Assembly: GCA_017938695.1 (NCBI GenBank) | Contig: JAGBBA010000047.1 | Coordinates: 1-64,000, forward strand | Length of the DNA stretch: 64,000 nt | Direction of reading: 5' to 3' | Source of the DNA: Clostridia bacterium | GTDB lineage: Bacteria; Bacillota; Clostridia; Christensenellales; Aristaeellaceae | Shown here: piece after piece, positions 6,838-14,755 of the stretch | Numbering within the stretch: the first letter of the stretch is position 1 | Layout: every line of letters begins with the position of its first letter | Program-made: the position numbers and the translations under genes | The notes under the pieces: generated by a model | Seen by the model: only the letters and a program-made list of their open reading frames with translations | The model's database searches: none | Told to the model about the DNA's origin: nothing

Positions 6838-7970
6838 AGAGATATCTTGCGCTGCTGCTTGGCGTGTTACTGCTGCCTGCCTGGGCAGATGCAGAAGAAA
6901 CGGTGTGGCACCTGACGACACAGGACGGTCACCTGCTGACACAGATATGCTACGAGCCGGAAGTGGGGGATCAGTATATCTCCGGCGACAACCAGCTTTA
7001 TGAAGTAGTGCGTGTTGATGAGAATACAGCTGTTGCTGCATTGAAAGAGAGGGTGGAGCTGCCTGACGTCAGCTGGATAGACGCAGATGCTGCGCTTCCG
7101 GTAAGTGCGATGCAGGACAGATTGATCGCCCTGTACTGCACCCACAGCGATGAGAGCTACGAACCCTCGGATGGCAAGTACAGCGACGAGGAGCGCGGCT
7201 CGATCTATCAGGTTGCAGAGGCACTGGCTGATGCATTGGAGGATAAGGGCGCAGAAGCAGAGGTTTCGGATGCACTGCATCATCCTCATGATGCCGGGGC
7301 TTACCGCCGGTCCAGGCAGACCGCAGTGCAGCTGCTGAAGGCCATGCCGGATGCACTGCTGGATATCCACCGGGACGGTATTCCTGATCCTGATGAGTAC
7401 GCCGTGACCATTGGCGGTAAGGCGTGCTCCAAGGTCAGGCTGCTGGTGGGCCGGGGCAACCAGAACATGGAGGCTAACAAGGCTTTCGCTTTGAAGATTA
7501 AAGCCGTGGCAGATAAGGTGTATCCGGGGCTGATCAAAGATATTTACATGGGCAAAGGGACCTACAACCAGGATCTTGCACCTCACAGCGTCCTGCTGGA
7601 ATGCGGCACCTATACGCTCAGCAAAGAGAAGGTGCTGGCCAGCATGCCCATGATGGGCGACGTGATCTACCGTACCATGTATGGTGGTATTACAGGTGCA
7701 GCAGGCGTGTCGGATGCGCAGAACAAGAAAAGTGACGACCGCATCACGCCCGGTGCCACAGACACGCCTGTTTCTGAAAGCAACGAGGGCGCAGGCAGCG
7801 GCGTTGCGTGGGTGGTGGGCATCCTGGTGGTTGGTGTGATCGCCTTTGGGATTGCTTCAACCGGGTCATTCAAGGGCGGCATGCGGAAGGTCGGCCGACA
7901 TATGAGCGAAATGACCGGCGGCTTGCTGGGAAAAAAGCCGGATGACCATGAAAACCCGCCCCATAGTTAA
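6834..7970 (+). CDS. Stage II sporulation protein P-like cell-wall hydrolase
   Basis: 378 residues. The central part (about 95-275) is a SpoIIP-type amidase/endopeptidase domain: IALYCTHSDESYEP with a candidate metal-binding His104 and acidic residues just after, LDIHRDG (His179) and VLLECGTYTL near residue 255. In sporulators, SpoIIP acts with SpoIID and SpoIIM to degrade peptidoglycan and drive engulfment. The N-terminus is a cleavable-looking signal peptide (cut after ADA, near 20), and a clear membrane segment lies near the C-terminus (about 323-342, VAWVVGILVVGVIAFGIA) with a basic cytoplasmic tail. Known SpoIIP proteins are anchored at the N-terminus, so this topology is unusual. Confidence 0.85.
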   Translation: MKRYLALLLGVLLLPAWADAEETVWHLTTQDGHLLTQICYEPEVGDQYISGDNQLYEVVRVDENTAVAALKERVELPDVSWIDADAALPVSAMQDRLIALYCTHSDESYEPSDGKYSDEERGSIYQVAEALADALEDKGAEAEVSDALHHPHDAGAYRRSRQTAVQLLKAMPDALLDIHRDGIPDPDEYAVTIGGKACSKVRLLVGRGNQNMEANKAFALKIKAVADKVYPGLIKDIYMGKGTYNQDLAPHSVLLECGTYTLSKEKVLASMPMMGDVIYRTMYGGITGAAGVSDAQNKKSDDRITPGATDTPVSESNEGAGSGVAWVVGILVVGVIAFGIASTGSFKGGMRKVGRHMSEMTGGLLGKKPDDHENPPHS

Positions 7971-7976
7971 GAAAAA

Positions 7977-7999
7977 CCGTGCAGCATTCAACTGCACGG
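7977..7999. terminator. Bidirectional terminator between convergent genes
   Basis: CCGTGCAG (7977-7984) pairs with CTGCACGG (7992-7999). It is followed by TCTTTTG on the plus strand and TTTTTC on the minus strand, so it serves both the SpoIIP-like and the DUF6273 genes. Confidence 0.9.
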
Positions 8000-8006
8000 T
8001 CTTTTG

Positions 8007-8768
8007 TTACGGGTCAACGACCTCAAACAGATACGGATCTTCGATGGTGCCGGAACCGGTCACATTGTCCAGCATGGCCAGATCAACATAGCAGCCGGGT
8101 CGCACACCGCCATAGCGGTTGTTGGCCGCGGTGGAGGTATGACCGTCATAGCCGATCAGGTTATGGAAGCCGCGGCGCGGTACGCCGGTGGAGAAGTACC
8201 AGGTGTTGCCGTTGCCGCGATCCTGCCAGGCTTCGGGATGAGTCATGGCGTAGGGGGTGGGGGCGCACTCGCGGGGCTTCTGAGGGCGGAGCTGCCAGGG
8301 CTTGAAGCCATAGGCTTCGGTGCGCAGCTGCTTATTGGTCAGGTAGAACAGCCAGCCCATTTCCTCGGAGTAACGGACGGCCTTCAGCTCCTGCTCGGTG
8401 AACATCTTTTCACGGATGGTGAAGTTCAGCGTGGTATAAATATCGTTGAGCTTCCACTCCTCGATGGTGACCTTCTCGTGGTGATACTGCGCGAAGTCGA
8501 TCACGTACTGGGTGAGCAGAAAGGCATAATTGTTTTCGATGCCAAGCACCTTCCAGGTTACAGGGCGGATGTCGCCTTCAGCCGTGTAGGGATAATTGCC
8601 AAAGCCAATGTAGATATAGCCCTTTTCATCATCCCAGCCGCGGAGAAGACGTTCTGCATCGGTTTCGCGGGTGTTGACGATGGAAAAGCCCGTGGCATGG
8701 GCAGGAACAACGGCAAATAACATCAGGCATAAAAGCAAAAGAAAGGTGAATAACCGGCGGCAGCGCAT
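8007..8768 (-). CDS. Secreted DUF6273-family protein
   Basis: 253 residues with a strong signal peptide (MRCRRLFTFLLLLCLMLFAV..., cut after AHA near residue 25). The mature part has the DUF6273 layout: YIGFGNYPYTAEGDIRPVTWKVLGIE, FLLTQYVIDFAQYH, EWKLNDIYTTLNF and FTEQELKAV, ending in GYVDLAMLDN-like beta strands. The family is common in gut Firmicutes, often in surface proteins, with no assigned activity. GAGGAGG precedes the ATG by eight bases. The promoter at 8808-8836 lies in the end of the upstream gene, so it is transcribed alone and ends at the shared terminator. Confidence 0.85.
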   Translation of the reverse strand: MRCRRLFTFLLLLCLMLFAVVPAHATGFSIVNTRETDAERLLRGWDDEKGYIYIGFGNYPYTAEGDIRPVTWKVLGIENNYAFLLTQYVIDFAQYHHEKVTIEEWKLNDIYTTLNFTIREKMFTEQELKAVRYSEEMGWLFYLTNKQLRTEAYGFKPWQLRPQKPRECAPTPYAMTHPEAWQDRGNGNTWYFSTGVPRRGFHNLIGYDGHTSTAANNRYGGVRPGCYVDLAMLDNVTGSGTIEDPYLFEVVDP

Positions 8769-8807
8769 GGGTGCATGCCCTCCTCATCTTTGGCGTATAC
8801 GTCATCT

Positions 8808-8836
8808 ATTTTATGCGTCTGAGCAGGCTTTGTCAA
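8808..8836 (-). promoter_or_regulatory. Promoter for the DUF6273 gene
   Basis: Minus strand -35 TTGACA (8836-8831), 17-bp spacer, -10 TAAAAT (8813-8808), embedded in the last codons of the CmpB-like gene. Confidence 0.8.
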
Positions 8837-9155
8837 GGTGTAACCAAATGGCAGCCAGTCCGCACCACAGCAGGGAATAGGGCAGACAAACCTGTCCGCG
8901 CCAGTTCAGTGGCATGCGGCGGTAGTCCCAGACCTGGTGATGCTTGTTCCATATCTGGCCGCAGATGGCTTCGACTGCCGTGATGCTCATTCCGGCCAGG
9001 ACACACTGCATGCAGGGCCGAAGCTTTGTCCGGCTGATGCGATGCAGGAGCACGGTGCTCAGTCCACCTGCAATGGCCATGCTGTAATGTGTTCTGCCGC
9101 GCCAGGCAATTTCCAGCAAAGGATATCCAGCTGCACCAATAAGAAAATAGCGCAT
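8811..9155 (-). CDS. CmpB-like (putative ABC-transporter type IV) membrane protein
   Basis: 114 residues with three to four membrane segments. GYPLLEIAWRGRTHYSMAIAGG, then ITAVEAICGQIWN, VWDYRRMPLNWRGQVCLPYS and LLWCGLAAIW match the small membrane family labelled ABC_trans_CmpB, common in Clostridia and without proven transport function. GAGGTGAG precedes the ATG. No ATPase lies next to it, so the transporter label should be treated with caution. Confidence 0.8.
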   Translation of the reverse strand: MRYFLIGAAGYPLLEIAWRGRTHYSMAIAGGLSTVLLHRISRTKLRPCMQCVLAGMSITAVEAICGQIWNKHHQVWDYRRMPLNWRGQVCLPYSLLWCGLAAIWLHLDKACSDA

Positions 9156-9212
9156 TTGCTCACCTCGGCAATAGGGTGAACCGTCATACCACCTGCCATA
9201 CTGACAAGAAAA

Positions 9213-9237
9213 GAGAGCAGCCGTTTCGACTGCTCTC
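9213..9237 (-). terminator. Terminator of the SDR-hflK-hflC operon
   Basis: Minus strand GAGAGCAG (9237-9230) pairs with CTGCTCTC (9220-9213), followed by TTTTC, eight bases after the hflC stop. Confidence 0.88.
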
Positions 9238-9244
9238 CATGGGT

Positions 9245-10291
9245 TTACTTGATGTACTGCATCAGGTCGGCAAAGAGGGGATTGGTCTGATCCAGCACCA
9301 GGGTAGCGTTTTCGCCAATGGCGGCTTCCAGGGCCTGCAGGCTGCGCCAGTAGGCGTAGAAGTCAGGGTCAACGCTGTAGGTCTGTGCATAGATCTCGGC
9401 GGCCATAGCCTCGGCTTCACCGCGGATGGTACCGGCCTCGCTGACGGCCTCAGCTTCGATTTGACGGGCTTCCAGATCAGCGGCGGCAACGACCTTGTTG
9501 TATTCCTCGTCGCCTTCGCTGCGAAGCTGCTGGGCTTCCTTGGCACGGTCGGCCTGCATGCGGGCGTAGGTGGATTCGATGTTGCCGGTGGGCAGGATGG
9601 TGCGGTGGATCTGGATATCCACCACTTCAATGCCGCGGACGCACATATCCTGGTTGATGGTGCGCAGACCTTCCTGCAGGGCTGTATTCAGCGCATCCTT
9701 GTTGCTGATGAAGTTATCAGCCAGCATGCGGTTGATCAGCTGCACGATGACCGGGTGGATGATGTTATCCAGCTGGTTCTCGGCGGCGGTCATGCTGCCC
9801 AGCTTCAGGCTGAACAGAGCGGGGTCGGTGATGTTCCACTGGGCGTAGGTGGTGATGTAGTACTGCTTCTTTTCCAGGGTGTTCACCACTTCGCTGTCGG
9901 AAATGTAGGTGTACAGCCGGGAAGAGTACTTCTCTACCTTGTCGATGAAGGGTACCTTGAAGTGCAAGCCGCTGCCGATCTTGATCTTCACGCTGCCGGA
10001 GGTGGTGATCTCGTCCTTCAGCTGCTCGGCATACTCGCTGTGGAACTGATTGTCGCTGTTGACGATCAGGCGCTTGATCACGCCGAAGCGGCTGACCATG
10101 GCCTGCTCGGCCTCGCCGACGATGAACACGCTTTCGCTGAACAGGATCAGAGCGATCACGGCGATGACGGCGATCAGCACGGTGCGGGCACCATGCTTCT
10201 TAACGAAATTCTTGGCCTTGACCTCGTTGATGTTGATGGGCTGCTGGTAAGCAGTATTCTGCTGGGTGTTGTTGTTATTGTTCCAATCCAT
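9245..10291 (-). CDS. hflC: HflC, SPFH-domain membrane protein
   Basis: Predicted 348 residues. A polar, Asn/Gln-rich N-terminus is followed by one membrane segment (about 40-60) and an SPFH/band-7 domain (VGEAEQAMVSRFGVIKRL, GLHFKVPFIDKVEKYSSRL, QWNITDPALF, ATLVL near the end), then an Ala/Glu-rich coiled coil. In proteobacteria HflC and HflK form a large cage around the protease FtsH. An ATG six bases upstream is in frame but sits almost on the AGGAGGTGA site, so the ATG at 10291 (spacing nine) is preferred. It starts two bases after the hflK stop codon, consistent with a co-produced complex. Confidence 0.93.
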   Translation of the reverse strand: MDWNNNNNTQQNTAYQQPININEVKAKNFVKKHGARTVLIAVIAVIALILFSESVFIVGEAEQAMVSRFGVIKRLIVNSDNQFHSEYAEQLKDEITTSGSVKIKIGSGLHFKVPFIDKVEKYSSRLYTYISDSEVVNTLEKKQYYITTYAQWNITDPALFSLKLGSMTAAENQLDNIIHPVIVQLINRMLADNFISNKDALNTALQEGLRTINQDMCVRGIEVVDIQIHRTILPTGNIESTYARMQADRAKEAQQLRSEGDEEYNKVVAAADLEARQIEAEAVSEAGTIRGEAEAMAAEIYAQTYSVDPDFYAYWRSLQALEAAIGENATLVLDQTNPLFADLMQYIK

Positions 10292-10293
10292 GA

Positions 10294-11265
10294 TCATTCA
10301 CCTCCTGCCACGGCAGCTGCATCCTGGGCGGAAGCAGGGGAGCCGTTCAAGTCCAGGAGCTTGGTGGTGCCGGTATCGCTGTCAACAAGGTAGAGCTTGT
10401 TGGAGTTGGACAGCACCTTCTCCAGTGTTTCAATCAAAAGACGGGTACGGGTGATCTCAGGCGCGGCCTGATATTTCTCGTACACAGCCTTGAACACGGC
10501 CACGTCGGCTTCGGCGGCGGCGATGGTTTCGGCCTTGAAGCCTTCAGCCTCCTGCAGCACCGCATAAGCGCGGGAACGGGCGGTGGGCAGAACGTTATTC
10601 TTGTAACGCTCGGCTTCGTCAAGACGCTTGGTCTTTTCGTTCTTAGCGTTGTTCACGTCCTCGTAGGCGGAAGCAACTTCAGCAGGAACGGTGATGTTCT
10701 GGATGCGCACGTCGTTGATCTTTACGCCCATCTCGTAGCTGTCGATCAGGGCCTGGAAGTCGGGCAGCACCTCGCGCTCGATTTCCTCCTTGTTCAGCAG
10801 GGCGTCGTCCAGGCTGCGGTTCTGGATGTTGCGGCGGATCACTGCCTCAAAGGCCAGCTGCAGGGTGCCCTCGGGGTCATGTACGTCAAAGGCGTACTGC
10901 TTTACGTCGCGGATGGTGTACTGATAGATGGCCTCCAGGGACACGATGCTGTTGTCGTTGGTGAGCATCACGCCCTCGTCGGTTTCGTCGGCGTACTTGG
11001 CAGCCTGGCCATAGGAACCCTGGCGCGTGGTACGGAAGCCGTACTCCTTGGTGTGAATGGTGGTGACGGACTCGCTGATGATATCCTGCACCAGGGGGAA
11101 GTGCCAGTACAGGCCCGGGCCATGGGTGGCTGTGACGCGGCCGAAGGTGAGCACCAGGGCTTCTTCGCCCTGGCCCACGCGGTAGAAACCGCCCCAGGCG
11201 ATCAGAACCACCACGGCCAGCACGCAGATCAGCGCGATCATCCCGGCTTTCATTTTGGTTTTCAT
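10294..11265 (-). CDS. hflK: HflK, SPFH-domain membrane protein
   Basis: 323 residues: one N-terminal membrane helix (about 7-26), SPFH domain (YRVGQGEEALVLTFGRV, GPGLYWHFPLVQDI, IQNITVPAEVASAYEDVNNA) and a coiled-coil tail, then an Ala-rich end. It is the HflK-type partner of the following hflC. AAGGAGGTACCC lies directly ahead of the ATG. No ftsH is present in this window. The gene lies 18 bases after an SDR oxidoreductase gene and shares its promoter, an arrangement I do not recognise from other hflKC loci. Confidence 0.92.
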   Translation of the reverse strand: MKTKMKAGMIALICVLAVVVLIAWGGFYRVGQGEEALVLTFGRVTATHGPGLYWHFPLVQDIISESVTTIHTKEYGFRTTRQGSYGQAAKYADETDEGVMLTNDNSIVSLEAIYQYTIRDVKQYAFDVHDPEGTLQLAFEAVIRRNIQNRSLDDALLNKEEIEREVLPDFQALIDSYEMGVKINDVRIQNITVPAEVASAYEDVNNAKNEKTKRLDEAERYKNNVLPTARSRAYAVLQEAEGFKAETIAAAEADVAVFKAVYEKYQAAPEITRTRLLIETLEKVLSNSNKLYLVDSDTGTTKLLDLNGSPASAQDAAAVAGGE

Positions 11266-11283
11266 GGGTACCTCCTTAAGAAA

Positions 11284-12030
11284 TTAGTAGGGGCTGTTGA
11301 AATTGGCTTCGGCATGGGCCACGGCTTCTTCCAGGGTCATGCCGGTAAAGTGGGGCGCATTCAGATAACGGCCGGATTTCTTGTCATCCACAAAGGCACC
11401 CACAACGATGCCGGGAATGGCGCTTTCCGGTGCATTGGGGGCGTGAGGGCCGCCCAGGTCGGTACGGCACCAGCCGGGATCGGTGAGGTTGATCATCACA
11501 TCGGTACCCTGCACCTTGGAGCCCAGGTCGATGGTGAACTTATCCAGGGCGGCCTTGCTGGCGGAATAACCGGCCTGCTGGGGATCAAGCGCAATGCCGC
11601 TGGTGGTGTTCAGGATACGGCCAAAACCGCGCTCCACCATCTTGGGCAGGAAGTGATAGCAGATCATAGCTGGAGCAATGGTGTTGATGTTGAAGCTCTG
11701 GGTAAAGTCGCTGACGGGGGTCGCGCAGTAATCGTTACGGTAGGCGATCTGCACACCGGCGTTGTTCAGCACGATATCCACCTGCATACCCATTTCATCG
11801 ATGGTGTTCAGCATAGCCTGCACCTGATCCAGGTCCACCAGCTCGGCCTCCACCACAACGGCTTCCACGCCCTTGGCCTTCACTTCGCTGAGCACCTTGT
11901 CGCAGTGCTCCTTCTTGCGGCTGTGCAGGATCAGGTTGCAGCCCTGCTCGGCCATGAATAATGCGGTCAGGTAACCGATGCCGCGGCTTGCGCCGGTAAT
12001 CAGGGCCCACTTGCCCTTGACATTAACCAT
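11284..12030 (-). CDS. Short-chain dehydrogenase/reductase (SDR)
   Basis: 248 residues, a complete classical SDR. The NAD(P)-binding motif TGASRGIGYLTA is at about 14-25, NNAG near 91, the catalytic Ser in NTTSGIALD (about 140) and YSASK near 154, followed by the DPGWCRTDL loop. The substrate cannot be deduced; family members reduce or oxidise sterols, sugars or acyl groups. AAGGAGGACATCGTC precedes the ATG. It is the first gene of a three-gene unit with hflK and hflC, from a promoter at 12066-12094. Confidence 0.92.
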   Translation of the reverse strand: MVNVKGKWALITGASRGIGYLTALFMAEQGCNLILHSRKKEHCDKVLSEVKAKGVEAVVVEAELVDLDQVQAMLNTIDEMGMQVDIVLNNAGVQIAYRNDYCATPVSDFTQSFNINTIAPAMICYHFLPKMVERGFGRILNTTSGIALDPQQAGYSASKAALDKFTIDLGSKVQGTDVMINLTDPGWCRTDLGGPHAPNAPESAIPGIVVGAFVDDKKSGRYLNAPHFTGMTLEEAVAHAEANFNSPY

Positions 12031-12065
12031 GACGATGTCCTCCTTCGTTATCTTGCGATGATGGT

Positions 12066-12094
12066 ATCATACCACATTGCAGGCCGAATGTGAA
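12066..12094 (-). promoter_or_regulatory. Promoter of the SDR-hflK-hflC operon
   Basis: Minus strand -35 TTCACA (12094-12089), 17-bp spacer, -10 TATGAT (12071-12066), about 35 bp ahead of the SDR start. Confidence 0.75.
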
Positions 12095-12184
12095 GAAATT
12101 CCAGCCCAAGGATACATGTGGATGATCAAAAAATACACAGTTCGTACCGAAAGCAAAAATTTTGCCTCCTGCGCCCTGCAACAG

Positions 12185-12213
12185 TTGACCATCCGCCGCC
12201 AAAATGGTACATT
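12185..12213 (+). promoter_or_regulatory. Promoter of the radical SAM-RNase G-miaB gene run
   Basis: -35 TTGACC (12185-12190), 17-bp spacer, -10 TACATT (12208-12213), 33 bases ahead of the TTG start of the radical SAM gene. Confidence 0.55.
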
Positions 12214-12245
12214 ATAAAGAGTGCTTTTATAAGGAGGCAACCCCT

Positions 12246-14093
12246 TTGTTTTCTGAGAAGATCGAAGCGATGCTGGAGAAGGTGCAGAAGGCTCCCCGCT
12301 ACACTGGCGGCGAGATGAACACCAAGCTGAAGAGCTGGGACGAAACGGATCTGCACTTTGCTTTCTGCTTTCCTGATACCTATGAGGTAGCTATGTCCCA
12401 CCTGGGCATGAAGATCCTCTATGCGGTCATCAATCAGCAGCCCTGGAGCCTGTGCGAGCGCGTTTGCATGCCCTGGGTGGACATGATGGCCCTGATGCAG
12501 GAGGAGAACGTGCCCCTGTTCTCCCTGGAAAACCGCCGCGCGCTGAACGAGTTCGACGTGGTGGGCTTCACCCTGCAGTATGAGATGAGTTACACCAATA
12601 TCCTGGCCATGCTCAAGCTGGGCAATATTCCGCTGAAGAACGCCGACCGCGGGCAGGACGATCCCATCGTGGTGGCTGGCGGCCCCTGCGCGTTCAATCC
12701 GGAACCCCTGGCAGACTTTATTGATGCCTTCATGGTGGGCGACGGCGAAGAACAGATCGTGGAGCTGAACGCTGTGATCCGCGACTGGAAGAAGTCCGGC
12801 GAGCCCCGTGAAGCCTGTCTGAAAAAGCTGGCAGCGGTGCGCGGCGTGTATGTGCCCTCCCTTTATGATGTAAGCTACAACGAGGACGGCACCATTGCCT
12901 CCTTTGCGCCCAATTGTCCCGAAGCGCCGGAAAAGGTGGTCAAGGCCATCGTCACCGACCTGGACAAGGCGTTCTTCCCCACGGAGATCCCTGTGCCCTA
13001 CACGGAGATCATCCACGACCGCATTATGCTGGAGATCATGCGAGGCTGCACCCGTGGCTGCCGCTTCTGCGAAGCCGGTATGCTGTACCGTCCTGTGCGC
13101 GAGCGCAGCCTGGAACACCTGGTAGAGCTGGCTGAAAAGCTGGAAGGTGCCACCGGTTATGAGGAAATCAGCCTGTCCAGCCTGTCCAGCGGCGATTACA
13201 CCTGCCTGCCGGAGCTGATTCGCGAACTGATGAAGCGTCTAAATGAGAAGCGCGTGTCCATCAGCCTGCCCTCCCTGCGCATTGACAGTGTGCTGAAGGA
13301 GTCGCTGGAAGAAACCCAGAAGACCCGCAAGACTTCGCTGACCTTTGCTCCGGAGGCTGGTACCCAGCGGCTGCGCGACGTGATCAACAAGGGCGTGACG
13401 GAGGAAGACCTGATCGAGAAGGTGAACGATGCCTTCCAGGGCGGGTGGAGCAGCGTGAAGCTGTACTTCATGATGGGCCTGCCCACCGAAACCTACGACG
13501 ACCTGGACGGCATTGCCGACCTGGCCCGCAAGGTGGTTTCTGCCTACTTTGCTGTGCCCAAGGAGCAGCGCGCCAAGGGCCTGCGCGTGACCTGCTCTGC
13601 CTCTGTATTCGTGCCCAAGCCCTTTACGCCCTTCCAGTGGGAGCCTCAGGACACCCTGGATGTGGTGCAGGGCAAGCAGCTGCATCTGCGTGACGCCCTG
13701 CGCAAGGTGAAGGGTGTGAACTTCAACTACCACGAGTCCGGCCTGAGCTTCCTGGAAGCCTGCTTTGCCCGCGGCGACCGCCGTATGGGCCAGGTGCTGC
13801 TCTCTGCCTTTGAGAAGGGCTGCATGCTGGACGGCTGGACGGAGTATTTCAAGTACGATGCGTGGATGGATGCCTTCAAGGAGTGCGGCATTGATCCTGC
13901 ATTCTATGCCTATCGTCGCCGCGAAAAGGACGAGATCCTGCCCTGGGATTTCATCGATAGCGGCATCAGCAAGGAATTCCTGTGGCGCGAGAAGTGCAAG
14001 GCTGACCGCGCTGAAGTGACCCGTGACTGCCGTCAGGGCTGCAACGGCTGCGGCCTGCAGCGATTTAAGGGGGTGTGCTCGTTTTGCGAATGA
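12246..14093 (+). CDS. B12-binding-like radical SAM protein (TIGR03960 type)
   Basis: Predicted 615 residues. Residues 1-230 form a cobalamin-binding-like Rossmann region; the radical SAM domain carries CTRGCRFC near residue 268, the cysteines for the 4Fe-4S cluster, followed by AGMLYRPVRERS. A conserved Cys-rich end closes it (CRQGCNGCGLQRFKGVCSFC). It matches TIGR03960, always found beside a DUF2344 protein and RNase E/G in Clostridia; the substrate is not known to me. Start: TTG at 12246, eight bases after AAGGAGG, which aligns with family N-termini (MFSEKIEAMLEKVQKAPRY); the upstream ATG at 12204 lacks a site. Confidence 0.9.
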   Translation: MFSEKIEAMLEKVQKAPRYTGGEMNTKLKSWDETDLHFAFCFPDTYEVAMSHLGMKILYAVINQQPWSLCERVCMPWVDMMALMQEENVPLFSLENRRALNEFDVVGFTLQYEMSYTNILAMLKLGNIPLKNADRGQDDPIVVAGGPCAFNPEPLADFIDAFMVGDGEEQIVELNAVIRDWKKSGEPREACLKKLAAVRGVYVPSLYDVSYNEDGTIASFAPNCPEAPEKVVKAIVTDLDKAFFPTEIPVPYTEIIHDRIMLEIMRGCTRGCRFCEAGMLYRPVRERSLEHLVELAEKLEGATGYEEISLSSLSSGDYTCLPELIRELMKRLNEKRVSISLPSLRIDSVLKESLEETQKTRKTSLTFAPEAGTQRLRDVINKGVTEEDLIEKVNDAFQGGWSSVKLYFMMGLPTETYDDLDGIADLARKVVSAYFAVPKEQRAKGLRVTCSASVFVPKPFTPFQWEPQDTLDVVQGKQLHLRDALRKVKGVNFNYHESGLSFLEACFARGDRRMGQVLLSAFEKGCMLDGWTEYFKYDAWMDAFKECGIDPAFYAYRRREKDEILPWDFIDSGISKEFLWREKCKADRAEVTRDCRQGCNGCGLQRFKGVCSFCE

Positions 14094-14755
14094 TGGCTGT
14101 GTTTGAAAAGAGTGAACGCCTGCGCCACATCGGCCACCTGGACATCATGCGCTCCACCCAGCGTGCGCTGCGTCGCTCCGGGCTGCCGGTGAGCTACTCC
14201 AAGGGCTTCAATCCCCATATTCTGATCACCTTTGCCTCGGCCCTGTCCACGGGCGCGGTGGGTAAGAACGAGATCATGGACGTTACGCTGGACAGCGAGG
14301 TTTCTCCGGAAACCTTCCTTTCCGCCATGAACGCTGCCATGCCGCCGGATATGCAGCTTAAATCCGCCAAGGCACTGGACGACAAGCATCCTGCGCTGAT
14401 GGCCATGGTTCAGGCTGCGGAGTATGACCTGAAGCTGCTGGATGCGGATACGGCGGCCAAGTGCGTGGCGGCCATTCCGGCATTCCTGGAGCAGGAGAGC
14501 ATCATGGCCATGCGCAAGACCAAGAGCGGCATCAAGGAGTGCGATATCCGTCCGCTGCTGTTCGAGCTGCGCGGCGAAGGCGAGCATATTTACGCTACCA
14601 TGACGCTGACGGAGCACATGTCCTGCAAGCCTGATATGCTGGTGAAGGCCCTGTGCGATTTCGCCGGCTGCGAGGTGCCTCGCGTGCTGGTTACCCGCAA
14701 CGCACTGCTTGGCCACAACGAACAGGGCGAATTGACCCGCCTGGAGCTTTTGTGA
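14084..14755 (+). CDS. DUF2344 radical-SAM-linked protein (TIGR03936 type)
   Basis: Predicted 223 residues. The start VFEKSERLRHIGHLDIMRSTQRALRRSGLPVSYSKGFNPHI is characteristic of DUF2344/TIGR03936, the invariable partner of the radical SAM protein just upstream; in some genomes the two are fused. The TTG at 14084 has AAGGGGG ten bases ahead and overlaps the upstream gene by ten bases. The stop codon overlaps the rng start by one base. The conserved order radical SAM-DUF2344-RNase G suggests a role in RNA or ribosome maturation, which is inference. Confidence 0.88.
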   Translation: MRMMAVFEKSERLRHIGHLDIMRSTQRALRRSGLPVSYSKGFNPHILITFASALSTGAVGKNEIMDVTLDSEVSPETFLSAMNAAMPPDMQLKSAKALDDKHPALMAMVQAAEYDLKLLDADTAAKCVAAIPAFLEQESIMAMRKTKSGIKECDIRPLLFELRGEGEHIYATMTLTEHMSCKPDMLVKALCDFAGCEVPRVLVTRNALLGHNEQGELTRLELL

